This document shows, piece after piece, positions 1-8,438 of a stretch of DNA of 51,271 nt (the stretch's first letter is position 1; each line of letters begins with the position of its first letter). The DNA lies in contig JAPOVS010000014.1 of NCBI GenBank assembly GCA_026708055.1, positions 1 to 51,271 of the forward strand, written 5' to 3'. The notes under the pieces were generated by a model. That model had not been told where the DNA came from. It made no database searches and worked only from the letters and a program-made list of their open reading frames with translations. The position numbers were made by a program, and so were the translations under genes. The stretch comes from a bacterium (GTDB lineage: Bacteria > Actinomycetota > Acidimicrobiia > Acidimicrobiales > CATQHL01).

Positions 1-255
1 TTCGTCCGACCGGCGATCGTTGTCACCTCCGACGATGTGCTGGAGTTCCGGCAACACGCCATCGTCGTCGTGCCCTGCACGACCGCGAGGCGAGGATGGT
101 TGAGCGAAGTCGACATCGGTAGGTTCGGTGTCGCCCAGGCACACCTGCCGACGACCGTCAGCGTCGACCGCGTCATCGAGGCGACGGGCATAAACATCGG
201 GCCCGTGGCGCTGCGACAGGTTCGAGAGCTCATCGCCGACCTGCTCGAACTCTGA
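1..255 (+). CDS. MazF/PemK-like toxin, 3' part (cut by window edge)
   Basis: The reading frame is open from base 1 and ends at a TGA at 253-255, so the start lies outside the window. The visible 84 residues contain RPAIVV near the beginning, a VVPCTT block, then GVAQ, TTVSVDRV and a GPVALRQVRELIADLLEL tail. This order of blocks is typical of actinobacterial MazF/PemK endoribonuclease toxins (RPAVVVS, VVPxTS, SVDRL, C-terminal helix). Such toxins cleave mRNA and are held by an upstream antitoxin, which would be outside the window. Family assignment is by motif memory only; the N-terminal strands are missing. Confidence 0.7.
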   Translation, partial: FVRPAIVVTSDDVLEFRQHAIVVVPCTTARRGWLSEVDIGRFGVAQAHLPTTVSVDRVIEATGINIGPVALRQVRELIADLLEL

Positions 256-629
256 GGCGGCCGCCGACCCAATGACCGCGGGCACTCACCCGACCCGGTC
301 GGGGGTCTCGACGCCCGGGTGATCCACCTGTCTCGTCATCCTCATGCTCCCTCGTCGCAGACCCGCTCGCCTGCCATCCAAGCCCAAGCGCCGATGGTCT
401 GCCAGCGCCCCCGAAACTCTTCTGGTCCGCCCCCACCACCCCCGGCCCCGGCTACCCTCACCTCGAAACAACACACAGAAGCCACCGACCGCCGAATCTG
501 GTCCCACGCTGGCGGTGCCCACCCTTCCTCCTCATCCGACGGCGAGTGCCGGTCGTGACGCCCGGTGTCACATGGACGCTGTATCGTTGCTATCAGGAGC
601 AACTGCTGCCACCCGGAGGAGACCCAGCC
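256..629. other. Intergenic stretch, no convincing gene
   Basis: These 374 bases are pyrimidine-rich on the plus strand and hold only short overlapping open frames of low-complexity composition (Pro/Arg-rich in every frame), which I regard as chance. The last 80 bases, with GTATCGT and GCTATCA patches, may hold the promoter of the two genes that follow, but no clear -35/-10 pair can be fixed. No RNA gene or strong hairpin was recognised. Confidence 0.5.
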
Positions 630-830
630 ATGACCTATACCCCGCCATTCCTCCCCGAAGAACGCGCGGCCGATCAGTCACTGCCATCCCGTGTCGCGCG
701 GGCGCGCAAGCTCCGCGAGGAAGCCGCCGCGCAAGTTGAACAGCGCTACGCCGATGTCAAGCAACGCGAGGGCGAGTGGCGCTCTGGCGACTGTCGCGAC
801 TTGGAGATGGAGCAGTTGAGTGTCCTCTGA
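630..830 (+). CDS. Small hypothetical protein (66 aa) coupled to protease gene
   Basis: ATG at 630 is preceded by a good Shine-Dalgarno (CGGAGGA, about 10 bases upstream), so I prefer it over an upstream GTG at 546. The product is short, charged and probably helical in its middle (many Arg, Lys, Glu, Ala; residues about 22-50), with no signal peptide or membrane segment. Its last 11 bases overlap the GTG start of the protease gene, so the two are almost certainly translated together. I do not recognise the family; by position it could be an adaptor or regulator of the protease. Confidence 0.6.
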   Translation: MTYTPPFLPEERAADQSLPSRVARARKLREEAAAQVEQRYADVKQREGEWRSGDCRDLEMEQLSVL

Positions 831-1689
831 CAAGGACGCGCTGGCCGCGCCTCTGCAGAGTCCATTCTTCCGTGCCCTAAACGCGCCGCGATATGAGCGT
901 CAGACTGAAATCCGTCAATATGAAGAGGCCACCAGCCGCTCGTTGATCGTTGTCCACGGACCGATCGCCCAAACTGTGATCACGCCATTTGCCGACGCGA
1001 TCAATGACGTAGGCAGAGGTGATCCACTCGATTTGATGCTGACATCTCTTGGCGGAGATGGAGAGACGGCGCTGAGAATGGCTTCAATGTGCCACGGAGG
1101 ACGAGAGGATTTCCGGATTATCGTCGCTGACATGGCGGCCTCGGCAGCAACGCTCCTCGCACTCGCAGCAGAGACGATCGTCATGAGCGACACGTCGGCA
1201 CTCGGACCAATCGATCCACAGGTTCCGCTGCAAAGACGACGCCAGTATTTCCCTGCCAAAGACATAGTAGCGATTGTTGAGGACTTGGAGGAGCGCTCGA
1301 AGGAAAATCCTCAAGCATTTGAACTTTATGCGTCGTTGCTGGCTGACATCGATGCGGTCATCTATCAGACCGCAAAGGCTGCTATACGGCGCACTGAAGA
1401 ACTTGTTCCCGAACTACTGCGCCTTCGACTGCTGCCTCCTGATACAGAAGAGATCAACACGATCGCGAAAGAACTCCAGAGTCATGCACTCCATTCGGCA
1501 ACGATAGGCCATCAGCAAGCCAAAGAACTCGGGCTCCCGATCCTCTACATGCCTGGGCAGTCCGATGAGTGGGACATGCTGTGGAGACTGCACACTAGGT
1601 ATGTGGCGTTGCTTGGTGCATATCCCAACGAGAGTGTATCCATTGAAGGTCGCAGAGTATCGTTCCAGTTCAATGTGAGGGAGCCGTAA
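820..1689 (+). CDS. SDH-family ClpP-fold serine protease
   Basis: The 289-aa product resembles the serine dehydrogenase proteinase (SDH) family of the ClpP/crotonase fold. Visible marks are an LTSLGGDGETALRMA block (about residues 74-88, compare PGGxxxA), an MAASAATLLALAA block with the likely nucleophile Ser108 (compare xSAGTLIALAA), then IVMSDTSALGPIDPQV, which is the usual continuation in this family. No membrane segment is evident, unlike many SppA relatives. Codons such as AAA, AAT, TTT and ATA are much commoner than in the surrounding genes, which suggests recent transfer. The gene starts with GTG inside the preceding 66-aa gene. Members of this family are found in accessory and possibly defence regions; substrate unknown. 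Confidence 0.75.
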   Translation: MSSDKDALAAPLQSPFFRALNAPRYERQTEIRQYEEATSRSLIVVHGPIAQTVITPFADAINDVGRGDPLDLMLTSLGGDGETALRMASMCHGGREDFRIIVADMAASAATLLALAAETIVMSDTSALGPIDPQVPLQRRRQYFPAKDIVAIVEDLEERSKENPQAFELYASLLADIDAVIYQTAKAAIRRTEELVPELLRLRLLPPDTEEINTIAKELQSHALHSATIGHQQAKELGLPILYMPGQSDEWDMLWRLHTRYVALLGAYPNESVSIEGRRVSFQFNVREP

Positions 1690-1855
1690 TGCGCTCGATC
1701 CGGCACCGTCCACGGTGATATGCGTTAGGAGCGCTTCGGAAACTAGCGGGGAGTGACTCCGATGAGGGACTGCCCGCCGGGGGAGGGGACCGGTAGCGTG
1801 GCGCGGTGCCGCGCAGCGGCCGGCACGCGATCGACAGCGATCGGGAGGATCGAGC

Positions 1856-3004
1856 ATGACCGAGGCGTATATCATCGACGGGGTCCGCACGCCCATGGGT
1901 CGGTTCGGCGGGGGGCTGAGCCACGTGCACCCGGTGGACCTGGGCGCGCACGTGCTGCGCGGGCTCGTCGAGCGCACCGGCGTCGACGCCGGCGAGGTGG
2001 ACGACATCATCTGGGGTTGCGTCGGCCAGATCGGGGCGCAGGCCTTCAACCTGGGCCGCAGCTGCGCGCTGGTGGCGGGATTCCCCGAGCACGTGCCGGC
2101 GGTGACCATCGACCGGCAGTGCGGCTCGTCCCAGCAGGCCGTGCACTTCGCCGCCCAGGCGATCATGTCGGGCACCATGGACCTGATAGTCGCCGGCGGC
2201 ACCGAGGTGATGAGCCTCGTGAAGCTCAACAGCCAGGGCGACGTGGGGCCGCAACTCGGGATGGGCTACCCGTTCGACGCTCCCGGCTGGACGGAGCGCT
2301 TCGGCGACGAGCTGATCCACCAGTTCCGCGGCGGCAACCTCATCGCCGAGCGTTGGGGGATCACCGGTGAGGACATGAACGGCCTGGCGCTGCAGAGCCA
2401 CACCAAGGCGCACCGGGCCTGGGAGGAGGGGCGCTTCGAGGGCCAGGTGCTGCCGGTGGGCGACTGCGATCGAGACGAGGGCATCCGCCCCGACACCTCC
2501 ATGGAGAAGATGGCCGCGCTGCAGCCGTTCAGCGAGTTCGGTCCGCTGACCGCCGCCATGTCCAGCCAGATCACCGACGGGGCGGCCGCGCTCCTCGTGG
2601 CCTCGGAGGCTGCGGTGGAGCGCTACGGCCTCACCCCGCTGGCCCGGATCCACACCATGGCGGTCACCGGCAGCGATCCGGTGCTGATCCTCACCGGTCC
2701 GATTCCCGCCACCCAGATGGCACTCAAGCGGGCCGGCCTGAGCGTCGACGATGTCGACCTGTTCGAGTGCAACGAGGCCTTCGCCTCGGTGGTCCTGGCC
2801 TGGCAGGCCGAGGTGGGCGTGGACCCCGAGCGGGTGAACGTCAACGGCGGCGCCATCGCCCTGGGCCACCCCTTGGGGGCCAGCGGCGCCCGCATCATGA
2901 CCACCCTGGTACACGAGATGCGCCGCAGCGGCGCACGCCTCGGGCTGCAGACCATGTGCGAGGGCGGCGGCCTCTCCAACGCCACAATCCTCGAAGCCGC
3001 GTAG
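1856..3004 (+). CDS. Thiolase family acetyl-CoA acyltransferase
   Basis: A 382-aa thiolase, close to the usual length of about 390. The nucleophilic Cys89 sits in DRQCGSSQQ, the second-half His338 in GGAIALGHPLGASGAR, and the second catalytic Cys368 in MCEGGGLSNAT, so the full triad is present. Thiolases split 3-ketoacyl-CoA with CoA, or condense acyl-CoAs in reverse, in the cytosol. The ATG at 1856 has a clear Shine-Dalgarno (GGGAGGA). It heads a run of acyl-CoA genes and is followed after 23 bases by a VOC gene. The context favours a degradative 3-ketoacyl-CoA thiolase; chain-length preference cannot be read. Confidence 0.93.
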   Translation: MTEAYIIDGVRTPMGRFGGGLSHVHPVDLGAHVLRGLVERTGVDAGEVDDIIWGCVGQIGAQAFNLGRSCALVAGFPEHVPAVTIDRQCGSSQQAVHFAAQAIMSGTMDLIVAGGTEVMSLVKLNSQGDVGPQLGMGYPFDAPGWTERFGDELIHQFRGGNLIAERWGITGEDMNGLALQSHTKAHRAWEEGRFEGQVLPVGDCDRDEGIRPDTSMEKMAALQPFSEFGPLTAAMSSQITDGAAALLVASEAAVERYGLTPLARIHTMAVTGSDPVLILTGPIPATQMALKRAGLSVDDVDLFECNEAFASVVLAWQAEVGVDPERVNVNGGAIALGHPLGASGARIMTTLVHEMRRSGARLGLQTMCEGGGLSNATILEAA

Positions 3005-3027
3005 CCGCAACCGACGAAGGAGCAGCC

Positions 3028-3561
3028 ATGGGCATCCATCTCGACCACGTCTCGCTGCTGGTCAAGGACCTCGATGCGGCCGAGGCGGACTGGACGCGCA
3101 TCCTGGAGGTGCTCTCGCCCGGCCACACCATGCAGATCACCCGCGGCGAGGGCCTCGACGAGGTGGACGGCACGCCGATGCGCTGGCTGACCTTCCAGAA
3201 CCCCGACCCGCGCGGCGTCTCGATCCAGCTGTGGTCGCCGGCCGAGCCGGGCCACTGGCCCGACAAGGTGCTGGAGCGGCGCGGCGAGTACGTACACCAT
3301 CTGGCGTTCTGCTCCGACGACTTCGACGGCATGATCGACCGGGTGCGCGAGGCCGGCCTGCCGCTGGTGATGGACGAGGCCAGCCACCCTGACACCCAGC
3401 CCTGGCTGCGCTGGAACTTCCTGCCGCCCAGCGTGGCGCACGGCCCGCTGATCGAGCTGGCGACCCGCTACCTGGCCGTCGGCGAGGAGTGGCTTCCGCA
3501 CCCCGACAACGCCGAGAACGCCGACCTGGCCGCCGAACTCCACGACCGGTTCGCCGGCTGA
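3028..3561 (+). CDS. VOC (glyoxalase/dioxygenase-fold) protein
   Basis: The ATG at 3028 follows GAAGGAGC, a good Shine-Dalgarno, and gives 177 aa with two beta-alpha-beta-beta-beta modules. The first opens with IHLDHVSLLVKDLDAAEADW, the second with YVHHLAFCSDDFDGMIDRV, and the tail has GPLIELATRY. His and Glu at these places are the usual metal ligands of the vicinal-oxygen-chelate fold, as in methylmalonyl-CoA epimerase and glyoxalase I. The role is probably isomerisation or ring/epoxide chemistry in the same catabolic run. It lies between the thiolase and a luciferase-like oxidoreductase. The exact reaction is unknown. Confidence 0.85.
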   Translation: MGIHLDHVSLLVKDLDAAEADWTRILEVLSPGHTMQITRGEGLDEVDGTPMRWLTFQNPDPRGVSIQLWSPAEPGHWPDKVLERRGEYVHHLAFCSDDFDGMIDRVREAGLPLVMDEASHPDTQPWLRWNFLPPSVAHGPLIELATRYLAVGEEWLPHPDNAENADLAAELHDRFAG

Positions 3562-3606
3562 GTCGGCGGTCGCGCCCCGGCCACGTCGACCGACCACCTC
3601 GCAGTT

Positions 3607-4677
3607 GTGCCCGAGCCCGCCGATCCCTCCAAGGACGCCGCCGCGGCGACCGGGTCCCCTTCTGAACTGCCGGTTGGCGGCGGCGAGGTTCCCACCGCCG
3701 GCTACGGCATGACCATGCCCGTCGAGGACGGCCTCAGCGCCGAGCAGTTCCTGGCGCTCTACGCGGCGGCGGAGGAGGCCGGCTATCACACGGCGCTCTG
3801 CGGCGAGGTGGCCGGAGCGGAGGTGTTCTCACTGATGGGCATGGCCGCGATCCGGACCCGCCGGATCCGCCTCGGTTCGGGGATCCTGGCGACGTACACC
3901 CGCCCCGCGCCCCTGGCGGCCATGGGTTTCGCAACGCTCGCCTCGGCGGCCCCCGGTCGCATCGTGGCCGGGTTCGGCGCCTCCAGCCCCATCATCGTGG
4001 GCCGCTGGCACGGAATCGAGTTCCGCAAGCCCTACACCACCACTCGCGAGTACCTGGAGCTGTTCGCCCGGGCCATGGCCGGCGGCAAGATCAGCTACGA
4101 CGGCGACGAGCTGCGCTGCGAGGGTTTCCGCCTGCAGATGACGCCGCCCGAGCCGGTGCCGGTGTGGCTCGGCGCCATGGGCGACCGCATGCTGGGGTTG
4201 GCCGGCACGGCGGCCGACGGTGCCTTCCTGGCCTGGTGCCCGCCCGACGAGGTGGCGGCCAAGCGTGCGATCGTCCACGATGCGGCGCGGGCCGCCGGGC
4301 GAGACCCGGACTCGGTGGAGCTGGTCTGCTCGTTCTGGGGCTACGCCGGTGACCGCCCCGACGAGGCGCGGGAACGAATGCGCCGGGCGGTCCTCGCCTA
4401 CGCCATGGTGCCGACCCATCAGCACTGCTTCGCGGGCTGCTTCCCGCTCCTGGCCGAGGCTGCCGAGGCCTGGGCCGCCGGCGGTCGCCGCCGGGCACTG
4501 GGCTGCGTGGACGACGCGGTCGTGGACGCCGTCTGCGCGGTGGGGGAGGACGCCGTGCGCCGCCGCATCGCCGAGTACCGCGACGTGGGCATCGACACCC
4601 CCATCCTGCTGCCAACCGGGGCGGTGCCCGGCGACAGCGAGGGTTCCCTGCAGACGGTGCTTCGCTGCGCCCCGTGA
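3607..4677 (+). CDS. LLM-class (luciferase-like) flavin/F420 oxidoreductase
   Basis: A product of up to 356 aa with the TIM-barrel pattern of bacterial luciferase-like enzymes: AEQFLALYAAAEEAGYHTALCGE, RTRRIRLGSGILATYTRPAPLAAM, PGRIVAGFGASSPIIV and PPEPVPVWLGAMGDRMLGLAG. These are the segments that hold F420 or FMN. No Shine-Dalgarno is visible before the GTG at 3607 and the first 35 or so residues are low-complexity, so the true start may be downstream, for example an ATG near the GYGMTMP block. It probably carries out an F420-dependent oxidoreduction of a keto or hydroxy group in the cluster's pathway. Confidence 0.85.
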   Translation: MPEPADPSKDAAAATGSPSELPVGGGEVPTAGYGMTMPVEDGLSAEQFLALYAAAEEAGYHTALCGEVAGAEVFSLMGMAAIRTRRIRLGSGILATYTRPAPLAAMGFATLASAAPGRIVAGFGASSPIIVGRWHGIEFRKPYTTTREYLELFARAMAGGKISYDGDELRCEGFRLQMTPPEPVPVWLGAMGDRMLGLAGTAADGAFLAWCPPDEVAAKRAIVHDAARAAGRDPDSVELVCSFWGYAGDRPDEARERMRRAVLAYAMVPTHQHCFAGCFPLLAEAAEAWAAGGRRRALGCVDDAVVDAVCAVGEDAVRRRIAEYRDVGIDTPILLPTGAVPGDSEGSLQTVLRCAP

Positions 4678-4770
4678 CCACGCGCTGCACCCTGTTGCTC
4701 AACGGTCCGGCTGGCGCTTGCCCGGCACTCCCGGTGCATCACCGCGAGTGCTGACCCTCGGTCATCCATC

Positions 4771-4799
4771 TTGTGTGTCAAACGACCGTTTGATACGCT
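4771..4799 (+). promoter_or_regulatory. Promoter with palindromic operator inside the spacer
   Basis: A TTGTGT (4771-4776) and a TACGCT (4794-4799) are 17 bases apart, as in a sigma-70-type promoter. The spacer is filled by TCAAACG-AC-CGTTTGA (4778-4793), a perfect 7-bp palindrome with a 2-base centre, the size and shape of a TetR-family operator. Binding here would directly block RNA polymerase. The start would be near 4806, leaving a leader of about 65 bases before the FAD oxidoreductase gene at 4871. A related promoter lies at 25703-25731. Confidence 0.6.
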
Positions 4800-4870
4800 C
4801 AACATTGGAGGGGTGAGCCGGCAGAGCGGCCGTCATCGACCCCTCGTTGTGCCCGAGCGAGAGGATCCTG

Positions 4871-6262
4871 ATGGCCAGCTACGACGTGGTCGTGATCGGC
4901 GCTGGCGCGGCCGGGCTGTCGGCCGGCGCACTGCTGGCGCGCGAGGGTCGCAGCGTCTGCGTGCTGGAGCGGTCCCCGCATCTCGGCGGCCGCGCCCTGG
5001 CGGTGGATGACGAGGGCTTCAAGGTCAACCTCGGCGGGCATCTCATCGAGGACGGCGGCTCGGGCATCACCAAGATCTTCGAGTACGTGGGCGAGGAGTT
5101 GATCCACGGCGAGGTGTCCCACGACATGCCCGTGTGGGACAACGACGCCCGCCGCTGGGGCTCCATCCGCGACCGCTACAGCGGCAACAAGACCGAGCTG
5201 AAGAAGGTCATCAAGGCCCTCGTCGAGACCTCCTGGGACGAGCTGGAGGCCTGGGACGACCGGCCCTTGCGCGAATGGATCCACCAGCACACCACCGACC
5301 AGAGCGTGGTGGAACTCTTCGAGTTCCTGGCCGTGCTGGAGTGCCTCACCGACAACTGGTGGGACCACTCGGCCAGCGACAACCTGTGGGTCCGCAAGAT
5401 GCACTACGAGGAGCGGCACATGGCCGCCTACTCGTGCTGGCCCGGCCAGGGCTGGGACGGCATGTGGCGCGACCTGGCCGGCGCCGTGGGTCGCCACGGC
5501 GGCGAGGTGCGCCTAAACTGCGCCGCCGACCGGGTGCTCATCGAGAACGGCTCGGTGGTCGGCGTGGCGCTGGGGCGCGAGAACGTCATCGTGCCCAACG
5601 ACGTCGAGCCCGGCGAGGTGCTGGAGACCGGCTGCGTCATCTCCACCCTGCCGGTGTGGAGCGTGCTGCGGGTGGTGCCCGACTGGGAGCTGCCGGACTG
5701 GTACGTCAACCAGATCCGCTACCTCGCTCAGGACGCCTACCGGGTGACGTGGCTGGGGCTGTACCTGGCGACCGAGGAGCCGGTCACCATGTACGACCCC
5801 CGCGAGCTGTCCACCTGGCTGGCCACCCCGCACAGCCCCACGCCGGGGTTCATGTACGACCAGACCGCCATGGACCCCGACTCCACGCCGCCGGGGGTTC
5901 ACCTCTACTGCACCGGCGGCGTGATCCCCGGCTCCAAGGGCCGCGACCGCCGCTACGTCAGCGAGATGTACGACCGCTTCGAGGCGGGCCTGTTCGAGAT
6001 GTACCCGGGCCTGCGCGACCACGTGTGGCGCCGCCGGGGACTCGTCTTCGACCCGCCCTTCGGTGTCGTGCAGAAGCCGATGCTGGTGGGCACCTTCCGT
6101 CCCCACTGGCGCGCCCCCAACGTCGACGGCCTCTACTTCGCCTCCGAGACGTTCCGCAGCCGCGGCATCGGCACCGACCGGGCCGCCCGTGCCGCGCTCA
6201 CCTGCGTGGAGGACTATCTGGGCCACCGCATCGCCTTCTTCGGCGACGGCTGGCGCTACTGA
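4871..6262 (+). CDS. FAD-dependent NAD(P)-binding oxidoreductase, phytoene-desaturase-like
   Basis: The ATG at 4871 follows GAGAGGATC and places the dinucleotide-binding motif VVVIGAGAAGLSAGALLAREG at residue 5, so I choose it over a GTG at 4847. The 463-aa product has the amine-oxidase/phytoene-dehydrogenase layout: GxGxxG, an ERSPHLGGRA block, and a C-terminal VDGLYFASETFRSRGIGTDRA segment that closes on FAD. It should desaturate or oxidise a hydrophobic substrate. The palindromic operator promoter just upstream makes it the first gene of a regulated unit with the acyl-CoA dehydrogenase at 6293. Confidence 0.85.
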   Translation: MASYDVVVIGAGAAGLSAGALLAREGRSVCVLERSPHLGGRALAVDDEGFKVNLGGHLIEDGGSGITKIFEYVGEELIHGEVSHDMPVWDNDARRWGSIRDRYSGNKTELKKVIKALVETSWDELEAWDDRPLREWIHQHTTDQSVVELFEFLAVLECLTDNWWDHSASDNLWVRKMHYEERHMAAYSCWPGQGWDGMWRDLAGAVGRHGGEVRLNCAADRVLIENGSVVGVALGRENVIVPNDVEPGEVLETGCVISTLPVWSVLRVVPDWELPDWYVNQIRYLAQDAYRVTWLGLYLATEEPVTMYDPRELSTWLATPHSPTPGFMYDQTAMDPDSTPPGVHLYCTGGVIPGSKGRDRRYVSEMYDRFEAGLFEMYPGLRDHVWRRRGLVFDPPFGVVQKPMLVGTFRPHWRAPNVDGLYFASETFRSRGIGTDRAARAALTCVEDYLGHRIAFFGDGWRY

Positions 6263-6292
6263 CCGACGAGACCCCGAAGAACGGCAACCCGT

Positions 6293-7453
6293 ATGGACTT
6301 CTCGCTCACCCCCGAACAGGAGCTCTTCGCCAAGACGGTGCGTTCCTGGGTCGAGCGGGAGTGCCCCAAGAACGTGGCCCGGGACATCGAGATGCAGGAG
6401 TTCGAGTACCCGTTCGAACTCTGGGACAAGATGTCGGCGGCCGGGTTCCACGCCATCGGCCTGCCCGAGGAACTGGGCGGGGCCGGCGGCGACGTGCTCA
6501 CGCAGATGATCCTGACCCGCGAGCTGGCCCGCTCCCTCGCCGGGCTGACCTGGATCTTCGGCATCTCTTCGTTCTGCGCCAAGTCCATCGACGCCTTCGC
6601 CCGCCAGGACGCGCGCGAGGAGCTGATCCCCAGCCTCGCCACCGGCGACATCCGGGTGGCGATCTCGGTCACCGAGCCCTCGGGTGGCACCGACCTCATG
6701 GGCGCCATGAAGACGCGGGCGGTCGAGGTGCCGGGCGGCTGGCGGATCTCCGGCCAGAAGATCTGGTCAACCGCGGCGCACGTCTCGGACTACCTGTTCC
6801 TCATGGCCCGCACCTCCGACAGCCCCGACAAGCCGGCCCACGGGGTGACGCTGTTCCTGGTGCCCAACCCCTCTGACGGTCTGGAGACCCGCCAGATCCC
6901 CAAGCTGGGGATGCGCGCCGTGGGCTCCTGTGAGGTGTTCCTCGACGACGTGTTCGTGCCCGACCGCTACGTGGTGGGCGAGCCCGGCATGGGCTTCTAC
7001 CGCATGCTCTCCACGCTCAACAACGAGCGCGTCATGGTGGCGGCGCTGTGCACCGGCATCCTGGACGCGGTGCTCGAGGACGCCGTGGAGCACCTGAACG
7101 AGCGGGAGGCCTTCGGACGCAAGATCGGCGCCTTCCAGGCTCTGCAGCACTTCATCGCCGACATCGCCATGTGGCGCCAGCAGGCCGAGCTGCTCACCTA
7201 CTACGCCGCCTGGCTCTCCGATCAGGGCCGGGACTGCGGCATCGAGGCCAACATGGCCAAGGTGTGCGCCTCGGAGTACGCCGGGCAGGCCGCCGACCTG
7301 GGGATCCAGATGCTCGGCGGCATGGGGTACGCCGCCGAGACCAACATGCAGCGCTACTGGCGGGACGCCCGCCTCTACCGCATCGGCCCCATCAGCAACG
7401 AGATGGCCCGCAACAGCATCGCCGAGTCGTTCGGGCTTCCCCGATCGTTCTAG
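6293..7453 (+). CDS. Acyl-CoA dehydrogenase family protein
   Basis: A 386-aa flavoprotein with the ACAD fold: MDFSLTPEQELF start, ISVTEPSGGTD FAD/substrate loop, QKIWSTAAHVSDYLFLMART, AFGRKIGAFQALQH and QMLGGMGYAAETNMQRYWRDAR. At the place of the usual catalytic Glu (YEGTSEIQR) the sequence reads RIGPISNEMARN, so the base is absent from that position. This variant occurs in a known actinobacterial ACAD subgroup, and the base may be elsewhere. It is 30 bases after the FAD oxidoreductase, probably in the same transcript. Expected role is alpha,beta-desaturation of an acyl-CoA. Confidence 0.92.
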   Translation: MDFSLTPEQELFAKTVRSWVERECPKNVARDIEMQEFEYPFELWDKMSAAGFHAIGLPEELGGAGGDVLTQMILTRELARSLAGLTWIFGISSFCAKSIDAFARQDAREELIPSLATGDIRVAISVTEPSGGTDLMGAMKTRAVEVPGGWRISGQKIWSTAAHVSDYLFLMARTSDSPDKPAHGVTLFLVPNPSDGLETRQIPKLGMRAVGSCEVFLDDVFVPDRYVVGEPGMGFYRMLSTLNNERVMVAALCTGILDAVLEDAVEHLNEREAFGRKIGAFQALQHFIADIAMWRQQAELLTYYAAWLSDQGRDCGIEANMAKVCASEYAGQAADLGIQMLGGMGYAAETNMQRYWRDARLYRIGPISNEMARNSIAESFGLPRSF

Positions 7454-7485
7454 GGGCCTGACCCATGGCGCCGGAGACCGGAACC

Positions 7486-7579
7486 CGTCATTCCGGGGGA
7501 GGCCGGCGCCCAGCGATCCGTCATTCCGGCGAAGGCCGGCGCCCAGCGATCCGTCATTCCGGCGAAGGCCGGAATCCAG
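7486..7579. repeat. Three tandem copies of the 28-bp palindromic repeat
   Basis: Copies at 7486-7513, 7519-7546 and 7552-7579 are separated by the same 5 bases (CGATC), giving an exact 33-bp period. The third copy is the most complete: ATTCCGGC, a GAAG loop, then GCCGGAAT form an 8-bp stem. The first copy is degenerate in the stem. The array lies between the stop of the acyl-CoA dehydrogenase and the SDR gene. Confidence 0.9.
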
Positions 7580-7603
7580 ACCGGCCAAGTGGCGGGGGCT
7601 GAG

Positions 7604-8422
7604 ATGAACCCGGGCGACACTGACGGGGCCCTGGAGGGGCGCGTGGCGCTGGTGACAGGCGCCGGCCGCGGGATCGGCGCTGCAATTGCCCGCCGCTTCG
7701 CGGCCGCAGGCGCTGCAGTCGCCGTCAACGACACGGACGCGGCCGCGGTGGCCGAGGTGGTGGCGGCCATCGGAGACGCCGGCGGGCGGGCCGCGACGGC
7801 GCCGGGTTCGGTGGTCGACGACGCCACCGGGATCGTCGCCGCGGCCGCCGACCAGCTCGGCGGGCTTGACATCCTCGTGAACAATGCCGGTATCACCCGC
7901 GACGTGATGGTCCACCGCATGAGCGACGAGGACTGGGATGCGGTCCTCGACGTGGTGCTGCGCGGCACCTTCAACATGATCCGGGCCGCGGCGCCCTGGC
8001 TGCGACGCACCGACCGGGCGCAGATCGCCGCCGAGGGCTGCAAGAAAATCGTCAACGTGGCCTCGATAAACGGCATCTACGGCCTCGCCGGAAACGCCAA
8101 CTACTCCGCCGCCAAGGCCGGCGTCATCGGGCTCACCAAGTCGGTCTCCCGGGAGTGGGCGCGCTTCGGCGTGTGTGTCAACGCCGTGGCGCCCGGCTAC
8201 ATCGCCGGCACCCGCATGACGAGCGCCCGCGACCCCGAGACCGGCCTCGGCATGGCGCCCGAACTCGTCGAGCGGATCGAGGCGCAGATCCCCATCGGGC
8301 GCCCCGGACGGCCCGACGACGTGGCCGAGGCCTGCCTGTGGCTGGCGTCTGCGGCCAGCGATTACTGCTGCGGGCAGGTCATCGAGCTGCACGGCGGCCG
8401 CGAGATCATCGAGCTGGTGTGA
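7604..8422 (+). CDS. SDR-family oxidoreductase (FabG-like)
   Basis: ATG at 7604 is preceded by a GGCGGGGG stretch and gives 272 aa; a GTG at 7589 is an alternative. The Rossmann motif TGAGRGIG, the NNAG motif, the catalytic Ser in VNVASINGIYG and YSAAK are all present, so it is a classical short-chain dehydrogenase/reductase using NAD(P). A PGYIAGTRM loop follows as in FabG. It is 17 bases from the CoA-transferase subunit gene. In context it probably oxidises a 3-hydroxyacyl-CoA or a ring hydroxyl. Confidence 0.92.
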   Translation: MNPGDTDGALEGRVALVTGAGRGIGAAIARRFAAAGAAVAVNDTDAAAVAEVVAAIGDAGGRAATAPGSVVDDATGIVAAAADQLGGLDILVNNAGITRDVMVHRMSDEDWDAVLDVVLRGTFNMIRAAAPWLRRTDRAQIAAEGCKKIVNVASINGIYGLAGNANYSAAKAGVIGLTKSVSREWARFGVCVNAVAPGYIAGTRMTSARDPETGLGMAPELVERIEAQIPIGRPGRPDDVAEACLWLASAASDYCCGQVIELHGGREIIELV

Positions 8423-8438
8423 GCGGGGGAGCGGGCCG

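Noticed and set aside
7486-7579. Possible CRISPR array
   Set aside because: Only three repeats with identical 5-base spacers; single copies of the same unit are scattered across the window, and no cas gene is present.
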